DNA from: Pararheinheimera sp966252055
GTDB taxonomy: Bacteria; Pseudomonadota; Gammaproteobacteria; Enterobacterales; Alteromonadaceae
Length of the DNA: 64,000 bases
Assembly: GCA_966252055.1 (NCBI GenBank)
Contig: CBINNO010000001.1
Location: 1 to 64,000 of the forward strand
Reading direction: 5' to 3'
Shown piece by piece: positions 44,949-54,924 of this stretch; the first letter of the stretch is position 1; each line of letters begins with the position of its first letter. Below the pieces are notes generated by a model, which saw only the letters and a program-made list of their open reading frames with translations, was not told the origin of the DNA and made no database searches. The position numbers and the translations under genes are program-made.

Positions 44949-45560
44949 TTATTGCCGGCTCCAGAGCGGTGCGCCCCAGGCTGCTGGCGGCAGGCTGACT
45001 GGCGTGGTCAGGTCAAAGCCGACCGCAAACTCGCGGCCCGGCCGGCTTAAACGGTAGGTCAGCTGCTGGCCTGGGACCAGCGCAAAGGACCAGACGTTCT
45101 GCAGTGCGACCTGCCGGTCCATGGCGCCAAACATGGTTTTGCTGTAGCCGTCGGCCGGGAACTGCAGAGTCAGCCCGTCGGTCGTCTCAGAAAAACCGCC
45201 GTACATGGTCAGCGCATCGCTGCTGCCGTCCTGATGCCGGTGGTCGTGTTTGAGCTGCACGCCCGTTTGGCCATTGACCGTCAGTTGCCGCAGCACCCAG
45301 GTGCGCGAGCGGTCGTCACCGACATGAAACGGCATCCGCACTTCATCGGCGCGGCAATCGGCAATCACCACCACGAGTGGCTTGGCCGCCATCTCTGCAT
45401 CTTCCGGCGCATGAGTCAGCAGCTTGCCCGCATAGGCCTTGCCGCAATAAGGTTTGAGCGCACTGAGCAAATCTGCCGCCATGGCCGGTGTCGCCGCTAA
45501 AGCTGCACTCAAAGTGGCCGCCTGCGCTGCTGCGCTCAGTTTCGATGGAATCACTTGCAA
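44949..45560 (-). CDS. Secreted protein of unknown function
   Basis: 203 residues from a TTG at 45560, chosen because AGGGAG lies six bases upstream and it gives a compact signal peptide (QVIPSKLSAAAQAATLSAALAATPAMAADL). An alternative TTG lies at 45599. The mature part has two Cys (SALKPYCGKAYAG and VVVIADCRADEV) that may pair, and a conserved-looking WVLRQLTVNGQTGVQLKHDHRHQDGSSD. No family was recognised. No terminator of usual form follows; a GC-rich hairpin without T tract lies at about 44905-44945. Confidence 0.65.
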   Translation of the reverse strand: MQVIPSKLSAAAQAATLSAALAATPAMAADLLSALKPYCGKAYAGKLLTHAPEDAEMAAKPLVVVIADCRADEVRMPFHVGDDRSRTWVLRQLTVNGQTGVQLKHDHRHQDGSSDALTMYGGFSETTDGLTLQFPADGYSKTMFGAMDRQVALQNVWSFALVPGQQLTYRLSRPGREFAVGFDLTTPVSLPPAAWGAPLWSRQ

Positions 45561-45680
45561 AACATTCTCCCTGATAACAAAGGGCCGGTTGCTCAGCAAC
45601 GACCCGCATGAACTATGCTAAAACCCTGCCCTGCAGCTGTCAGGGCAGAACAGTCCTGTGCACAAAACAGAACCAACAAC

Positions 45681-45956
45681 ATGGACAGACTACCAAAAGC
45701 CAGCCGCTTATTGCGGATTTTTGCCATCACTGAACATTTTGGCGTGATAGCCGACACGCCATACGGCTGTGGCTATCGGCTGGGCGAGCTGGCGGTCGCG
45801 GTCAGCTTCTTTGGCCATGATGTCTATTTTTGTGTCGGCGACGCCGCTTTGTGCCTCGGCCAGAGCGGCAAAAGCTGGCTGATGGAACCGGATGCCCGCG
45901 ACAATGACTATCTGCTGAGCGTGCTGGCTGAGATCTGCACCCGCTACGCCGCCTGA
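45681..45956 (+). CDS. Small orphan protein of unknown function
   Basis: 91 residues. MDRLPKASRLLRIFAITEHFGVIAD followed by YGCGYRLGELAVAVSFFGHDVYFCVGDAALCLGQSGKSW and a C-terminal helix. Four Cys and no signal peptide. Reading frame and codon use look like the neighbours, but the ribosome site before ATG 45681 is poor (AACCAACAAC). Not recognised. Confidence 0.5.
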   Translation: MDRLPKASRLLRIFAITEHFGVIADTPYGCGYRLGELAVAVSFFGHDVYFCVGDAALCLGQSGKSWLMEPDARDNDYLLSVLAEICTRYAA

Positions 45957-46083
45957 GGCAGAATGCTGCGGAGTCTGGTTGCTTTGTTGCGGGGGGATAC
46001 GCTGCAAACGTATGCAAACCGGCAAGTGGCCGGCAGTCGTGTTAGCATGCAGAAAGCCCTTTTGCCAAGCATTAAGTAACACT

Positions 46084-48009
46084 ATGATTAAATTAACAAA
46101 ATTATCTTTATATTGTGGAGTTGGCCTGCTGTTGAGCGCTTGTAAACCTGCCGAACTTCCCCCCGCAGCCACAGTGCCGGTCACGCAAAGCGCCGCCTCT
46201 GGCGCACAGCTGCCGCAACCTGCCGGTAAAATTGTGATTTATCAGGCGTTTACCCGTTTGTTTGGCAATGCCAATTCAACCAACACCCCTTGGGGCACGG
46301 CGCAGCAAAACGGTGTCGGTAAATTTAACGACATCAACGACGCTGCACTCAGCGCGCTCAAAGCTATGGGTGTCAGCCATTTGTGGCTGACCGGCGTACC
46401 GCATCATGCGCTCATTGCCGATTACAGCGCTTATGGCATCAGCGCCGACGACCCGGATGTGGTCAAAGGCCGCGCTGGCTCGCCTTATGCCGTCAAAGAT
46501 TATTACAGCGTCAATCCGGACCTGGCGGTTGACCCGGCTAAACGGATGGACGAATTTAAAGCGCTGCTGGCGCGCGCTCACAGCCACGGCATCCGCGTCA
46601 TCATCGACATAGTGCCCAATCATGTGGCGCGCCATTACCAGTCGTTGGGTAAACCGGCCGGTGTGAAAGATTTTGGCGCCGATGACGACACCGGCGTCGA
46701 ATACGCCCGCGACAACAATTTCTATTATGTGCCCGGTCAGGCCTTTGAACTGCCGGACTATCCGGCTGGTTTTGCGCCGCTCGGCGGTGAAGCCCACCCG
46801 CTGGCTGATGGCAAATTTAAGGAAATGCCAGCCAAATGGACCGGCAACGGCGCCCGCGCCGCCAAGCCGGATTTTAACGACTGGTATGAGACGGTCAAAA
46901 TCAACTATGGCGTCAAACCTGACGGCAGTTACGACTTTGACCGGCTGCCGGCCGACTATGCCGCCAAAGATCATGCGGCCCACGCCGCCTTCTGGGCAGC
47001 CAAAGACGTGCCGGATTCCTGGCAAAAATTCCGCGACATCACCACGTTCTGGCTGGCGCTCGGCGTGGACGGCTTTCGTTTTGACATGGCCGAAATGGTG
47101 CCGGTTGAATTCTGGAGTTATTTAAACAGCCAAATCAAACAACAAAACCCGGACGCGCTGCTGTTGGCTGAAGTCTATCAGCCGCCGCTGTACCGCGATT
47201 ATATCCAGCTGGGCAAAATGGATTACCTGTATGACAAAGTGGGCTTTTACGACAGCCTGAAACTGTTGATGCAGCAAAAAGGCAGCGCGACTGACGTACT
47301 GGCCCGCCAGCAGGAAGTGGCCGACATCGAAGCGCACATGCTGAAATTTCTGGAAAACCATGACGAGCAACGTATCGCCAGTCCGGAATTTGCCGGCAAT
47401 GCCCGCAAAGGCATCCCGGCGATGACAGTATCGACGCTGATCGGCACAGCGCCGACCTTGTTATATTTTGGTCAGGAAGTTGGCGAAGCCGGCGCACTGG
47501 ACAGCGGTTTTGGCAAACCAAGCCGCACCACGATTTTTGACTATGCCGGCGTGCCGGCACATCAGGGCTGGCTGAACGGCGGCCGTTATGATGGCGGCGC
47601 GCTGAGCCCCTCGCAGCGCGCGCTGCGTGATTTCTACCAAAAGCTGCTCAGTTTCAGTGCCAGCACCCCGGCGCTGAAGGGCGCTTATGCCAGTCTGCAG
47701 CAGGCGAATCAGCAGAGCGCCGGCTACAGCGAGCAACAACTGAGTTTTGCCCGCTGGAATGACGACCAGTTGGTGCTGGTGGTAGCAAACTTTGCCGACC
47801 AGAGCGCCAATTTCAAACTGCGTATCCCGGCAGAGCTGCTGGCGCAGTGGCCGGCCGCTGCAGTGGCGGCGCCGCTGACCGACCTGTTCAGTGGCCGCAA
47901 CTGGCAACTGGTCCCGGACGCCGCAGGCGCGACCCTGAGTCTGGGTCTGGCGCCGCAAAGCGCGCTGGTGCTGACGCTCCCGCAAGCCGCAGCAGCAGAA
48001 ACCCCATGA
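46084..48009 (+). CDS. GH13 alpha-amylase-family lipoprotein
   Basis: 641 residues from ATG 46084. MIKLTKLSLYCGVGLLLSAC-K is a lipoprotein signal. The (beta/alpha)8 barrel has the GH13 regions: VIIDIVPNHVARHY (I), GVDGFRFDMAEMVP with the nucleophile Asp (II), LLLAEVYQPP with the acid/base Glu (III) and FLENHDEQRIAS with the third Asp (IV). The C-terminal beta domain ends near 640. Acts on alpha-glucans outside the inner membrane; exact specificity cannot be read. The stop overlaps the DUF3052 gene by four bases. Confidence 0.93.
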   Translation: MIKLTKLSLYCGVGLLLSACKPAELPPAATVPVTQSAASGAQLPQPAGKIVIYQAFTRLFGNANSTNTPWGTAQQNGVGKFNDINDAALSALKAMGVSHLWLTGVPHHALIADYSAYGISADDPDVVKGRAGSPYAVKDYYSVNPDLAVDPAKRMDEFKALLARAHSHGIRVIIDIVPNHVARHYQSLGKPAGVKDFGADDDTGVEYARDNNFYYVPGQAFELPDYPAGFAPLGGEAHPLADGKFKEMPAKWTGNGARAAKPDFNDWYETVKINYGVKPDGSYDFDRLPADYAAKDHAAHAAFWAAKDVPDSWQKFRDITTFWLALGVDGFRFDMAEMVPVEFWSYLNSQIKQQNPDALLLAEVYQPPLYRDYIQLGKMDYLYDKVGFYDSLKLLMQQKGSATDVLARQQEVADIEAHMLKFLENHDEQRIASPEFAGNARKGIPAMTVSTLIGTAPTLLYFGQEVGEAGALDSGFGKPSRTTIFDYAGVPAHQGWLNGGRYDGGALSPSQRALRDFYQKLLSFSASTPALKGAYASLQQANQQSAGYSEQQLSFARWNDDQLVLVVANFADQSANFKLRIPAELLAQWPAAAVAAPLTDLFSGRNWQLVPDAAGATLSLGLAPQSALVLTLPQAAAAETP

Positions 48010-48482
48010 GACCCCCACGGCCGCAGCTGCCGAAGCCCGTGTTGCCGGAGGGATACTCCGGCACCCCAGTGCTGAAAAAGCTCGGCATTAAACCCGGCCA
48101 GCTGGTTTTTATCAGCCAGCCACCGGCCACCTACTTACAACGCCTGAGTGACGAGCTGCAATTGCTGTACGGTAGTACCGATCTGCAGCTGCAAACCTCA
48201 CCAGATCAACACACTCAACTGGTGCAGCTGTTTGTCTGCACTCAGCAGGCGCTGGATGCCTGGCTGGTGCCACTGCGACAGAGCCTGAAAGCGGACGCGG
48301 TGATTTGGGTCAGCTGGCCGAAAAAAACGGCGCGGGCCCGGTTTACTGAACCGGTCGATTTGACCGAAGATTTGATCCGCTCACAGGCCCTGCCACTGGG
48401 GCTCGTTGATATCAAAGTCTGTGCCGTCGACGACTGCTGGTCAGGGCTTAAACTGATGCTGCGCCGCGAATTACGGGGCTAA
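48006..48482 (+). CDS. DUF3052-family protein
   Basis: 158 residues. The conserved DUF3052 start GYSGTPVLKKLGIKPGQLVFIS is clear, followed by LVQLFVCTQQALDAWLVPLRQSLKADAVIWVSWPKK and LGLVDIKVCAVDDCWSGLKLMLRRE. The family is small and cytoplasmic, with unknown biochemistry. ATG 48006 overlaps the stop of the GH13 gene (ATGA), so translation is coupled although the two products work in different compartments. Confidence 0.82.
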   Translation: MRPPRPQLPKPVLPEGYSGTPVLKKLGIKPGQLVFISQPPATYLQRLSDELQLLYGSTDLQLQTSPDQHTQLVQLFVCTQQALDAWLVPLRQSLKADAVIWVSWPKKTARARFTEPVDLTEDLIRSQALPLGLVDIKVCAVDDCWSGLKLMLRRELRG

Positions 48483-48813
48483 CCACGCGGCCGCTGCTGC
48501 AGTCAGAAAATTGTCATAACTATGCAGTCGGGCTTCCTGCCGGCAGCCGCAACTTTGCGTTCCGCCAATGGTTGCTGAACGGGCAGCCAGGCGCACCGGA
48601 CTGCGACGAAAAAAGCCGCGTTGTCTGCATATTTTCACTGGAAAAAACCGCAAATTCAGGTATGGTGTGCAGGTTTTTGCAGCCACAGCCAAACTGGCTG
48701 ATCCCAGGCTGTTGTCAGCCCTTGTCTGCCGGGCCCGCCTGCATAAATCTGCAGCGGCTTTTTGCCAACCTGGCGCAGCTTCTTTAGTTCAGGAACCTGT
48801 TGAGGAACCGCCC
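48483..48813. other. Intergenic region upstream of the decarboxylase gene
   Basis: 331 bp without a supported gene; the decarboxylase frame is open from 48568 but has no start signal before 48814. A TATGGT at 48661-48666 could be a -10 box, without a clear -35. No hairpin with a T tract and no operator palindrome was seen. Confidence 0.4.
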
Positions 48814-51078
48814 ATGCGTTTTTATTTCCCTATCGTCATCATCGATGAAGACTTCCGCTCGGAAAATACCAGCGGTTCTGGCATCCGCGAACTGGCCAGC
48901 GCCATCGAAGCTGCCGGCATGGATGTGGTTGGCTACACCAGTTATGGTGATTTAACCTCGTTTGCCCAGCAGCAAAGCCGCGCCGCCGGTTTTATTCTGT
49001 CGATTGACGACGAAGAGTTTGGCACCGGCAGTAATAAAGATGCCGAAGCCGTGCTGTCCCTGCTGCGCAGCTTTGTTGAACAGATCCGTCACCGCAACCC
49101 GGACATTCCGATTTACCTGTACGGTGAAACCCGCACCGCCCGTCATATTCCCAATGACATTCTGCGCGAACTGCATGGTTTTATTCACATGCATGAAGAT
49201 ACGCCGGAATTTGTGGCGCGCCATATCATCCGTGAAGCAAAAAGCTACCTCGACAGCCTGCCACCGCCGTTTTTCCGTGCCCTGACCCACTATGCCCAGG
49301 ATGGTTCTTACTCCTGGCACTGTCCGGGTCACTCCGGTGGTGTGGCGTTTTTAAAATCGCCGGTCGGCCGGATGTTCCACCAGTTTTTTGGCGAAAACAT
49401 GCTGCGCGCCGACGTGTGTAATGCGGTGGACGAGCTTGGTCAGTTGCTCGATCACACAGGTCCGGTCGCCGCTTCTGAGCGCAACGCCGCGCGGATCTTT
49501 AACTGTGACCATTTGTTCTTTGTGACCAACGGTACCTCGACGTCGAACAAAATCGTCTGGCACAGCACTGTGGCGCCGGGCGATATCGTGGTGGTCGACC
49601 GCAACTGCCATAAATCGATTCTGCACGCCATCATGATGACCGGCGCTTTACCGGTGTTTTTAATGCCAACCCGCAACCACTACGGGATTATCGGCCCCAT
49701 TCCGCGCAGCGAATTTGAACCGGCCACTATCCGCCGCAAAATGGAAGCGAACCCTTTTATCCGCGAAATGCTGGCAAAAGACCCGGACATCAAGCCGCGG
49801 GTGCTGACCATCACGCAAAGTACTTACGACGGTATTTTGTATAACGTCGAAGAGATTAAATCGCTGCTGGATGGTGAAATCGAAACGCTGCACTTTGATG
49901 AAGCCTGGCTGCCACACGCCGCCTTCCACGATTTCTACGGCGACTACCACGCCATCGGCGAAGGCCGGCCGCGCTGCGACACTTCGATGGTGTTCGCCAC
50001 CCAGTCGACCCACAAACTGCTGGCCGGTTTGTCGCAGGCGTCGCAAATTCTGGTGCAGGATGCCAAGCAGAATAAACTCGACACGCACCTGTTTAACGAA
50101 GCTTATCTGATGCACACGTCGACCAGCCCGCAATACGCCATTATTGCGTCCTGTGACGTCGCTGCGGCGATGATGGAAGCGCCGGGCGGTACTGCGCTGG
50201 TGGAAGAATCACTGGACGAAGCACTGGAGTTTCGCCGTGCCATGCGCAAAGTTGACCAGGAATATGGTGACGACTGGTGGTTCCGTGTCTGGGGACCGGA
50301 TGATTTAACCGACGAAGGTCTGGATGAGCGCGCCGCCTGGATGCTGCATGCCGATGAAAACTGGCATGGTTTTGGCGATATCGCCGAAGGTTTTAACCTG
50401 CTGGACCCAATCAAAGCTACTATTCTGACGCCAGGTCTGAACGTGAACGGCGACTTCGCCGACAGCGGTATTCCGGCTGCTATTGTGGCTAAGTACTTGT
50501 CCGAGCACGGCGTCGTCATCGAAAAAACCGGCCTGTATTCGTTCTTTATCATGTTCACCATCGGCATTACCAAAGGCCGCTGGAATACCATGGTAACCGC
50601 ACTGCAGCAGTTTAAAGATGATTACGACAAAAACGCGCCATTGTGGCGGATTTTGCCGGAATTTATCGGCAAATACCCACAATATGAGCGAATTGGCCTG
50701 AAAGATTTGTGCGATCAGATCCACGAAATTTATAAAGCCAATAACATCGCCAAGCTGACCACTGAGATGTACTTATCTGAAATGGTGCCGGCGATGAAGC
50801 CAGCCGACGCTTTTGCCCGCATGGCGCACAAGAAAATCGAACGGGTGCCGCTGGACGAACTGACCGGCCGTATCACCGCCGTGATGCTGACGCCGTACCC
50901 GCCAGGTATTCCACTGTTGGTGCCGGGTGAAGTCTTTAACGAGACCATTGTCAGCTATCTGAAATTTGCCCGTGAGTTTAACCATAAATTCCCAGGCTTC
51001 GAGACTTATATCCATGGCCTGTCGACCATGGAGCAAAACGGTCAGACTGTGTATTACGTTGACTGCGTGCGGACCTGA
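48814..51078 (+). CDS. Orn/Lys/Arg-family basic amino-acid decarboxylase
   Basis: PLP enzyme converting a basic amino acid to its amine, often for acid stress or polyamine supply. 754 residues, the usual size. N-terminal wing domain (about 1-150, VVIIDEDFRSENTSGSGIREL), PLP domain with WHCPGHSGGVAFLKSPVGR, VVDRNCHKSILHAIMMTGA, HFDEAW and the PLP lysine in ATQSTHKLLAGLSQ (about K401), and C-terminal domain with PYPPGIPLLVPGE. The overall pattern is closer to the Pseudomonas LdcA lysine decarboxylase type than to E. coli AdiA, but substrate choice is inference. ATG 48814 has GAGGAACC upstream. No antiporter gene is adjacent. Confidence 0.92.
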   Translation: MRFYFPIVIIDEDFRSENTSGSGIRELASAIEAAGMDVVGYTSYGDLTSFAQQQSRAAGFILSIDDEEFGTGSNKDAEAVLSLLRSFVEQIRHRNPDIPIYLYGETRTARHIPNDILRELHGFIHMHEDTPEFVARHIIREAKSYLDSLPPPFFRALTHYAQDGSYSWHCPGHSGGVAFLKSPVGRMFHQFFGENMLRADVCNAVDELGQLLDHTGPVAASERNAARIFNCDHLFFVTNGTSTSNKIVWHSTVAPGDIVVVDRNCHKSILHAIMMTGALPVFLMPTRNHYGIIGPIPRSEFEPATIRRKMEANPFIREMLAKDPDIKPRVLTITQSTYDGILYNVEEIKSLLDGEIETLHFDEAWLPHAAFHDFYGDYHAIGEGRPRCDTSMVFATQSTHKLLAGLSQASQILVQDAKQNKLDTHLFNEAYLMHTSTSPQYAIIASCDVAAAMMEAPGGTALVEESLDEALEFRRAMRKVDQEYGDDWWFRVWGPDDLTDEGLDERAAWMLHADENWHGFGDIAEGFNLLDPIKATILTPGLNVNGDFADSGIPAAIVAKYLSEHGVVIEKTGLYSFFIMFTIGITKGRWNTMVTALQQFKDDYDKNAPLWRILPEFIGKYPQYERIGLKDLCDQIHEIYKANNIAKLTTEMYLSEMVPAMKPADAFARMAHKKIERVPLDELTGRITAVMLTPYPPGIPLLVPGEVFNETIVSYLKFAREFNHKFPGFETYIHGLSTMEQNGQTVYYVDCVRT

Positions 51079-51105
51079 TCCGGTCCGCCCTTTTGACGAA
51101 TTAAC

Positions 51106-51131
51106 AAGCCGGCTGCATCGCCGGCTTTTTT
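51106..51131 (+). terminator. Intrinsic terminator after the decarboxylase gene
   Basis: AAGCCGGC, loop TGCATC, GCCGGCTT and T tract, 28 bases after the stop. Confidence 0.88.
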
Positions 51132-51194
51132 ACGCTGCGGCCGGGCGCTGGCTGCCGAGGTCGCACTGGACTGCACAGGCCGCACTGCGCCGGC

Positions 51195-52526
51195 TTATAC
51201 GGCGCTAAGTTCTGCGACGCCCGCCAGCACAATCCGGCTGCCGCCCTGATGTTTGGCCCGATACATAGCGCTGTCGGCTTTGAGCATCAGCTGCCGGGCA
51301 TCCAGCGCATCATCCGGATAAATCGCCAGCCCGATACTGGCGCCAGGGATCAGGGTTTGTCCACCAAACTGCATCGGTTCATGCAGCAGCAAGTGAATTT
51401 TTTCTGCTACCGCTTGCGCCTGTGACGTGTTCTCGAGTTGCTCCAGCAGAATGACAAACTCGTCGCCACCAAAACGGGCCACCGTATCGGTCTGGCGCAC
51501 CGCCGAGCGTAAACGGCCGGCAATTTGCTGCAGTACCCAGTCACCGCCCTGATGGCCCCACTGATCATTGATTTGTTTAAATTTATCCAGGTCCAGATAC
51601 AACAGCGCCAGTGGCCGTTGTTCGCGACTGGCCCGTGGCACCGCCACCAGCAGCCGGTCCAGCAGTAAGGCCCGGTTGGCAAGACCCGTCAGACTGTCAT
51701 ACAGCGCCAGCCGCTGCAGTCGCGCCAGCATGGTTTTGCGCTCAATGGCAGCGCCAAGCTGCGCCGCCAGATAGTCCAGCAATGCCAGATCAGCGCTCTG
51801 GTAATGATGTTCAGGCCCCGGATGCAGTAACAACACGCCTTGTAACTGCTCAGCGCCCGGCAGCGGCAACGCCAGCCAACCCTGGTTTGGCTCGCTGCCC
51901 CAGGCAGCCTGGCGCTGGCGTTCGACCTGCCGGCACAACTCGCGGTGCTCCGACAACGCCGGCGCCGCGCTGGCGCCCGGTGCCAGCTGCAATTGCTGAT
52001 AGCGGATCTGCCAGTCACCATGCACTTCTTCCGGCAATGCCAGCTGAAAATGCTGCAAAGGCACTAAAGATGCCAGCAGCGCAGCGGTCTGCTGATACAA
52101 GGCCGGCAAATCTTCGGCCTGATGCGCCGCCTCCGAAATGGCATACAACACTTTTTGCCGCGCCTGCGCCTGACGTGCTTCGCTGATGTCGCGTGCCACC
52201 CCGACCCGCACCCGGTCTTGCGCCGAACGTCGCGCCGACCAGGATAAATACACCGCATGGCCGGCTTTGTGGCGATAGCGGTTCTCGAAATGTACCAGCT
52301 GTTCGCCCTGCATCACGCTGCTGGCCGCAGCGAGCGTGTCTTGCAAATCTTCAGGCCAGATAAAGTCCCGCATCGGCTGGCCAACCAGTTCGGCGCTTTG
52401 ATAGCCAAGAATTTGCTCCACACTGGCGCTGACATAAACAAAGTGGCCGTCATCGTCCACCACACAGAGCATATCCAGTAATAAATCCAGATAATTGCCC
52501 AGCAACTGCACATTGCGTAATGTCAT
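51195..52526 (-). CDS. PAS-GAF-GGDEF diguanylate cyclase
   Basis: Makes cyclic di-GMP, which in polar flagellates shifts cells from swimming to attachment. 443 residues from ATG 52526 (AGGAGT upstream). A PAS domain (about 10-115, LLDMLCVVDDDGHFVYVSASVEQILGY), a GAF domain (about 125-262) and a GGDEF domain (about 275-435) with intact active site RFGGDEFVILL (GGDEF 353-357) and an inhibitory I site RQTD five residues before it. No transmembrane segment, so the sensor acts in the cytoplasm. No EAL domain. Confidence 0.93.
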   Translation of the reverse strand: MTLRNVQLLGNYLDLLLDMLCVVDDDGHFVYVSASVEQILGYQSAELVGQPMRDFIWPEDLQDTLAAASSVMQGEQLVHFENRYRHKAGHAVYLSWSARRSAQDRVRVGVARDISEARQAQARQKVLYAISEAAHQAEDLPALYQQTAALLASLVPLQHFQLALPEEVHGDWQIRYQQLQLAPGASAAPALSEHRELCRQVERQRQAAWGSEPNQGWLALPLPGAEQLQGVLLLHPGPEHHYQSADLALLDYLAAQLGAAIERKTMLARLQRLALYDSLTGLANRALLLDRLLVAVPRASREQRPLALLYLDLDKFKQINDQWGHQGGDWVLQQIAGRLRSAVRQTDTVARFGGDEFVILLEQLENTSQAQAVAEKIHLLLHEPMQFGGQTLIPGASIGLAIYPDDALDARQLMLKADSAMYRAKHQGGSRIVLAGVAELSAV

Positions 52527-52725
52527 TCTTACTCCTGAACCATCCCCGGCGTATTGCGTCCGGTCTGACCTCAGCATAACTCAGCTGGCCCTGCCCAAGC
52601 GCGGACTTTTTCACTGAAAGCGAGACTGAAACATTTCAGACGTCTGAACGTCTATATTTCTCTTTTCTTTTGACCGGCTTTGGGCTTTACTGCCGCTCAG
52701 TCTCTTCTCAATACAAGGATTTATC

Positions 52726-53010
52726 ATGTTCAAAGTTAACCAGTATTTTGACGGCAAAGTCACCTCTATCGCGTTTGCCGGTGAACAGTTACCCGCCACT
52801 GTCGGCGTGATGGCGCCGGGCGATTATCAGTTTTCTACCAGCCAGCTTGAAGTGCTGACCATTGTCAGTGGCTCGCTCAGTGTGTTGTTGCCAGGCGCGG
52901 CAAGCTGGCAAACGTTCAGCCGCGGCCAGTCATTCACCGTGCCGGCCCATCAGCGTTTTGAGCTGAAAGTTGCCGCCGATGTTGCTTATCTTTGCACCTA
53001 TCAGGATTGA
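52726..53010 (+). CDS. ppnP: Pyrimidine/purine nucleoside phosphorylase PpnP
   Basis: Cupin enzyme that splits nucleosides with phosphate. 94 residues, the family length. VNQYFDGKVTSIAF, GVMAPGDYQFSTSQLEVLTIVSGSLSVLLPGA, FTVPAHQRFELKVAADVAYLCTYQ align along the whole of E. coli PpnP (YaiE). ATG 52726 follows AAGGATTTATC. Monocistronic. Confidence 0.92.
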   Translation: MFKVNQYFDGKVTSIAFAGEQLPATVGVMAPGDYQFSTSQLEVLTIVSGSLSVLLPGAASWQTFSRGQSFTVPAHQRFELKVAADVAYLCTYQD

Positions 53011-53097
53011 TTGAGCGCTCTTTGTGCGCATCCCGCTGTTTGAAAACACGGGCAGGTGTTAGCATCTGTTTTTTGCTGAAAAAAGCAGGTTCTTCAG

Positions 53098-54924
53098 ATG
53101 CGTGGCATGCGCACCGCCGCAAAACAACCCGAGCAGACCCGGCGCCCCGAAGCGGCCAGTCTGCGTGAGACTATCGCCTACATGCGGCCTTATCTGGCCG
53201 CTTTTCCCTGGCATGTCACAGGCGCAATTCTGGCCCTGATCGCCGCCAAAGCCGCCACCTTGTTACTGCCTTATGGCCTCAAACTCATCATCGACAGCCT
53301 GGATCCTGCGGTCGGCGCAGGAGCGACTCAATGGCAATGGCTGCCACTGTGGCTGGTGATTGGCTATGGCCTGCTGCGCTTTGGCTCTGTGCTCTTTGGT
53401 GAAGTTCGCGACGCGCTGTTTGGCCGCATCACCGAACATGCGATGCGCCAGCTCGGTCTGCGGGTCTTTGTGCATCTGCACCGGCTGGAACTGGCGTTTC
53501 ATCTGGACCGCCAGACCGGCGGTATCAGCCGCGACATTGAACGCGGTACTAACGGCTTGTCGTTTCTGATGCGCTTTCTGATGTTCAACATTGTGCCCAC
53601 AGTGTTAGAGATTGTCGCAGTGGCGCTGATCTTCTGGGGGCTGTTTTCATTCTGGTACGCGCTGCTGACCGCTGTCGCCGTTGCGGTCTACGTCGTCTTT
53701 ACCGTGCGGGTGACGGAGTGGCGCAATCAGTATATCCGCGCCGCCAATCAGGCCGATTCGAGCACCAATTCGCAGGCCGTGGACAGCCTGCTCAACTACG
53801 AAACGGTCAAATACTTCAATAACGAATGCTACGAAGCCAATCGTTACGACAAAGCGCTGGCATCCTGGGAGCAGGCCCGGCTGCAAAACCGTATGTCATT
53901 GTTTTTCCTGAACTCAGGGCAGGCGCTGATCATTGCACTGGCGATGACGGGCATGATGCTGCTGGCAACTCAGGGCGTACAGCAAAAGGCATTGTCACTG
54001 GGCGACCTCGCCATGGTGAACGCTTACATGTTACAGCTGTTTATGCCGCTGAATTTCCTTGGTTTTGTCTACCGGGAGATCCGACGCGCCTTAACAGATC
54101 TTGAGAATATGCTCGGACTGCTCAAACGGGCACCGGCGATCGCCGACCACCCTGCTGCCAAGCCCCTGCAACTGCAGCAAGCGACGCTGGAGTTTCGTCA
54201 GGTGCATTTTGCCTATCAAAGCGACAGACCCATTCTGCAGGGCCTCAGTTTTACCATTGAAGCAGGCCAGCGGGTCGCCGTAGTCGGCAGTTCAGGCGCC
54301 GGTAAAAGTACGCTGGCCCGCTTGTTGTACCGCTTCTATCAGCCGCAGCAGGGAGAGATTTTACTGGGTGGTCAACCCATCAGCGAACTGACTTTGGACA
54401 GCCTGCGTCAGGCCATCGCGATAGTACCGCAGGACACTGTGCTGTTTAACGACGGCATCCGCGCCAATATTGCTTACGGCCGGCCGGATGCCTCTGACAA
54501 TGACATCGATCAGGCCATTGAGGCCGCCCATCTGAGCGACTTTATCCGCAGTCTGCCGCAAGGTGATGCCACTATGGTGGGCGAGCGGGGCCTCAAGGTC
54601 TCCGGTGGCGAAAAACAACGGATTGCCATCGCGCGCGCCCTGCTCAAAGGCAGCCCGTTGCTGGTGTTTGACGAAGCGACCTCGGCGCTGGACAGTCAGA
54701 GTGAACAGGCGGTGCAAAGTGCCATTCGCGACGCCGCCAAGGCGCATACCACTCTGGTGATTGCTCACCGTTTGTCGACGGTGGTGGATTGTGACTGCAT
54801 CCTGGTGTTAGAACAGGGACAACTGGTGGAAGCCGGCACCCATCAGGCGCTGCTGGCGCAGCAAGGCCGCTACGCCACCTTGTGGGCTTTGCAGCAACAT
54901 GAAGCAACTGTCACTGAAAATTAA
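53098..54924 (+). CDS. Atm1/ABCB7-type ABC exporter
   Basis: Half-transporter with fused membrane and ATPase domains. 608 residues. Six transmembrane segments (about 35-335) with the Atm1-like stretch SLLNYETVKYFNNECYEANRYD, then an ATPase domain with Walker A GSSGAGKST, VSGGEKQRIAIARA, Walker B LLVFDEATSALDSQ and H loop IAHRLST. Members export glutathione-linked or sulfur-containing compounds, or confer metal tolerance; the substrate here is not known. No metal-binding N-terminal domain. Confidence 0.92.
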   Translation: MRGMRTAAKQPEQTRRPEAASLRETIAYMRPYLAAFPWHVTGAILALIAAKAATLLLPYGLKLIIDSLDPAVGAGATQWQWLPLWLVIGYGLLRFGSVLFGEVRDALFGRITEHAMRQLGLRVFVHLHRLELAFHLDRQTGGISRDIERGTNGLSFLMRFLMFNIVPTVLEIVAVALIFWGLFSFWYALLTAVAVAVYVVFTVRVTEWRNQYIRAANQADSSTNSQAVDSLLNYETVKYFNNECYEANRYDKALASWEQARLQNRMSLFFLNSGQALIIALAMTGMMLLATQGVQQKALSLGDLAMVNAYMLQLFMPLNFLGFVYREIRRALTDLENMLGLLKRAPAIADHPAAKPLQLQQATLEFRQVHFAYQSDRPILQGLSFTIEAGQRVAVVGSSGAGKSTLARLLYRFYQPQQGEILLGGQPISELTLDSLRQAIAIVPQDTVLFNDGIRANIAYGRPDASDNDIDQAIEAAHLSDFIRSLPQGDATMVGERGLKVSGGEKQRIAIARALLKGSPLLVFDEATSALDSQSEQAVQSAIRDAAKAHTTLVIAHRLSTVVDCDCILVLEQGQLVEAGTHQALLAQQGRYATLWALQQHEATVTEN

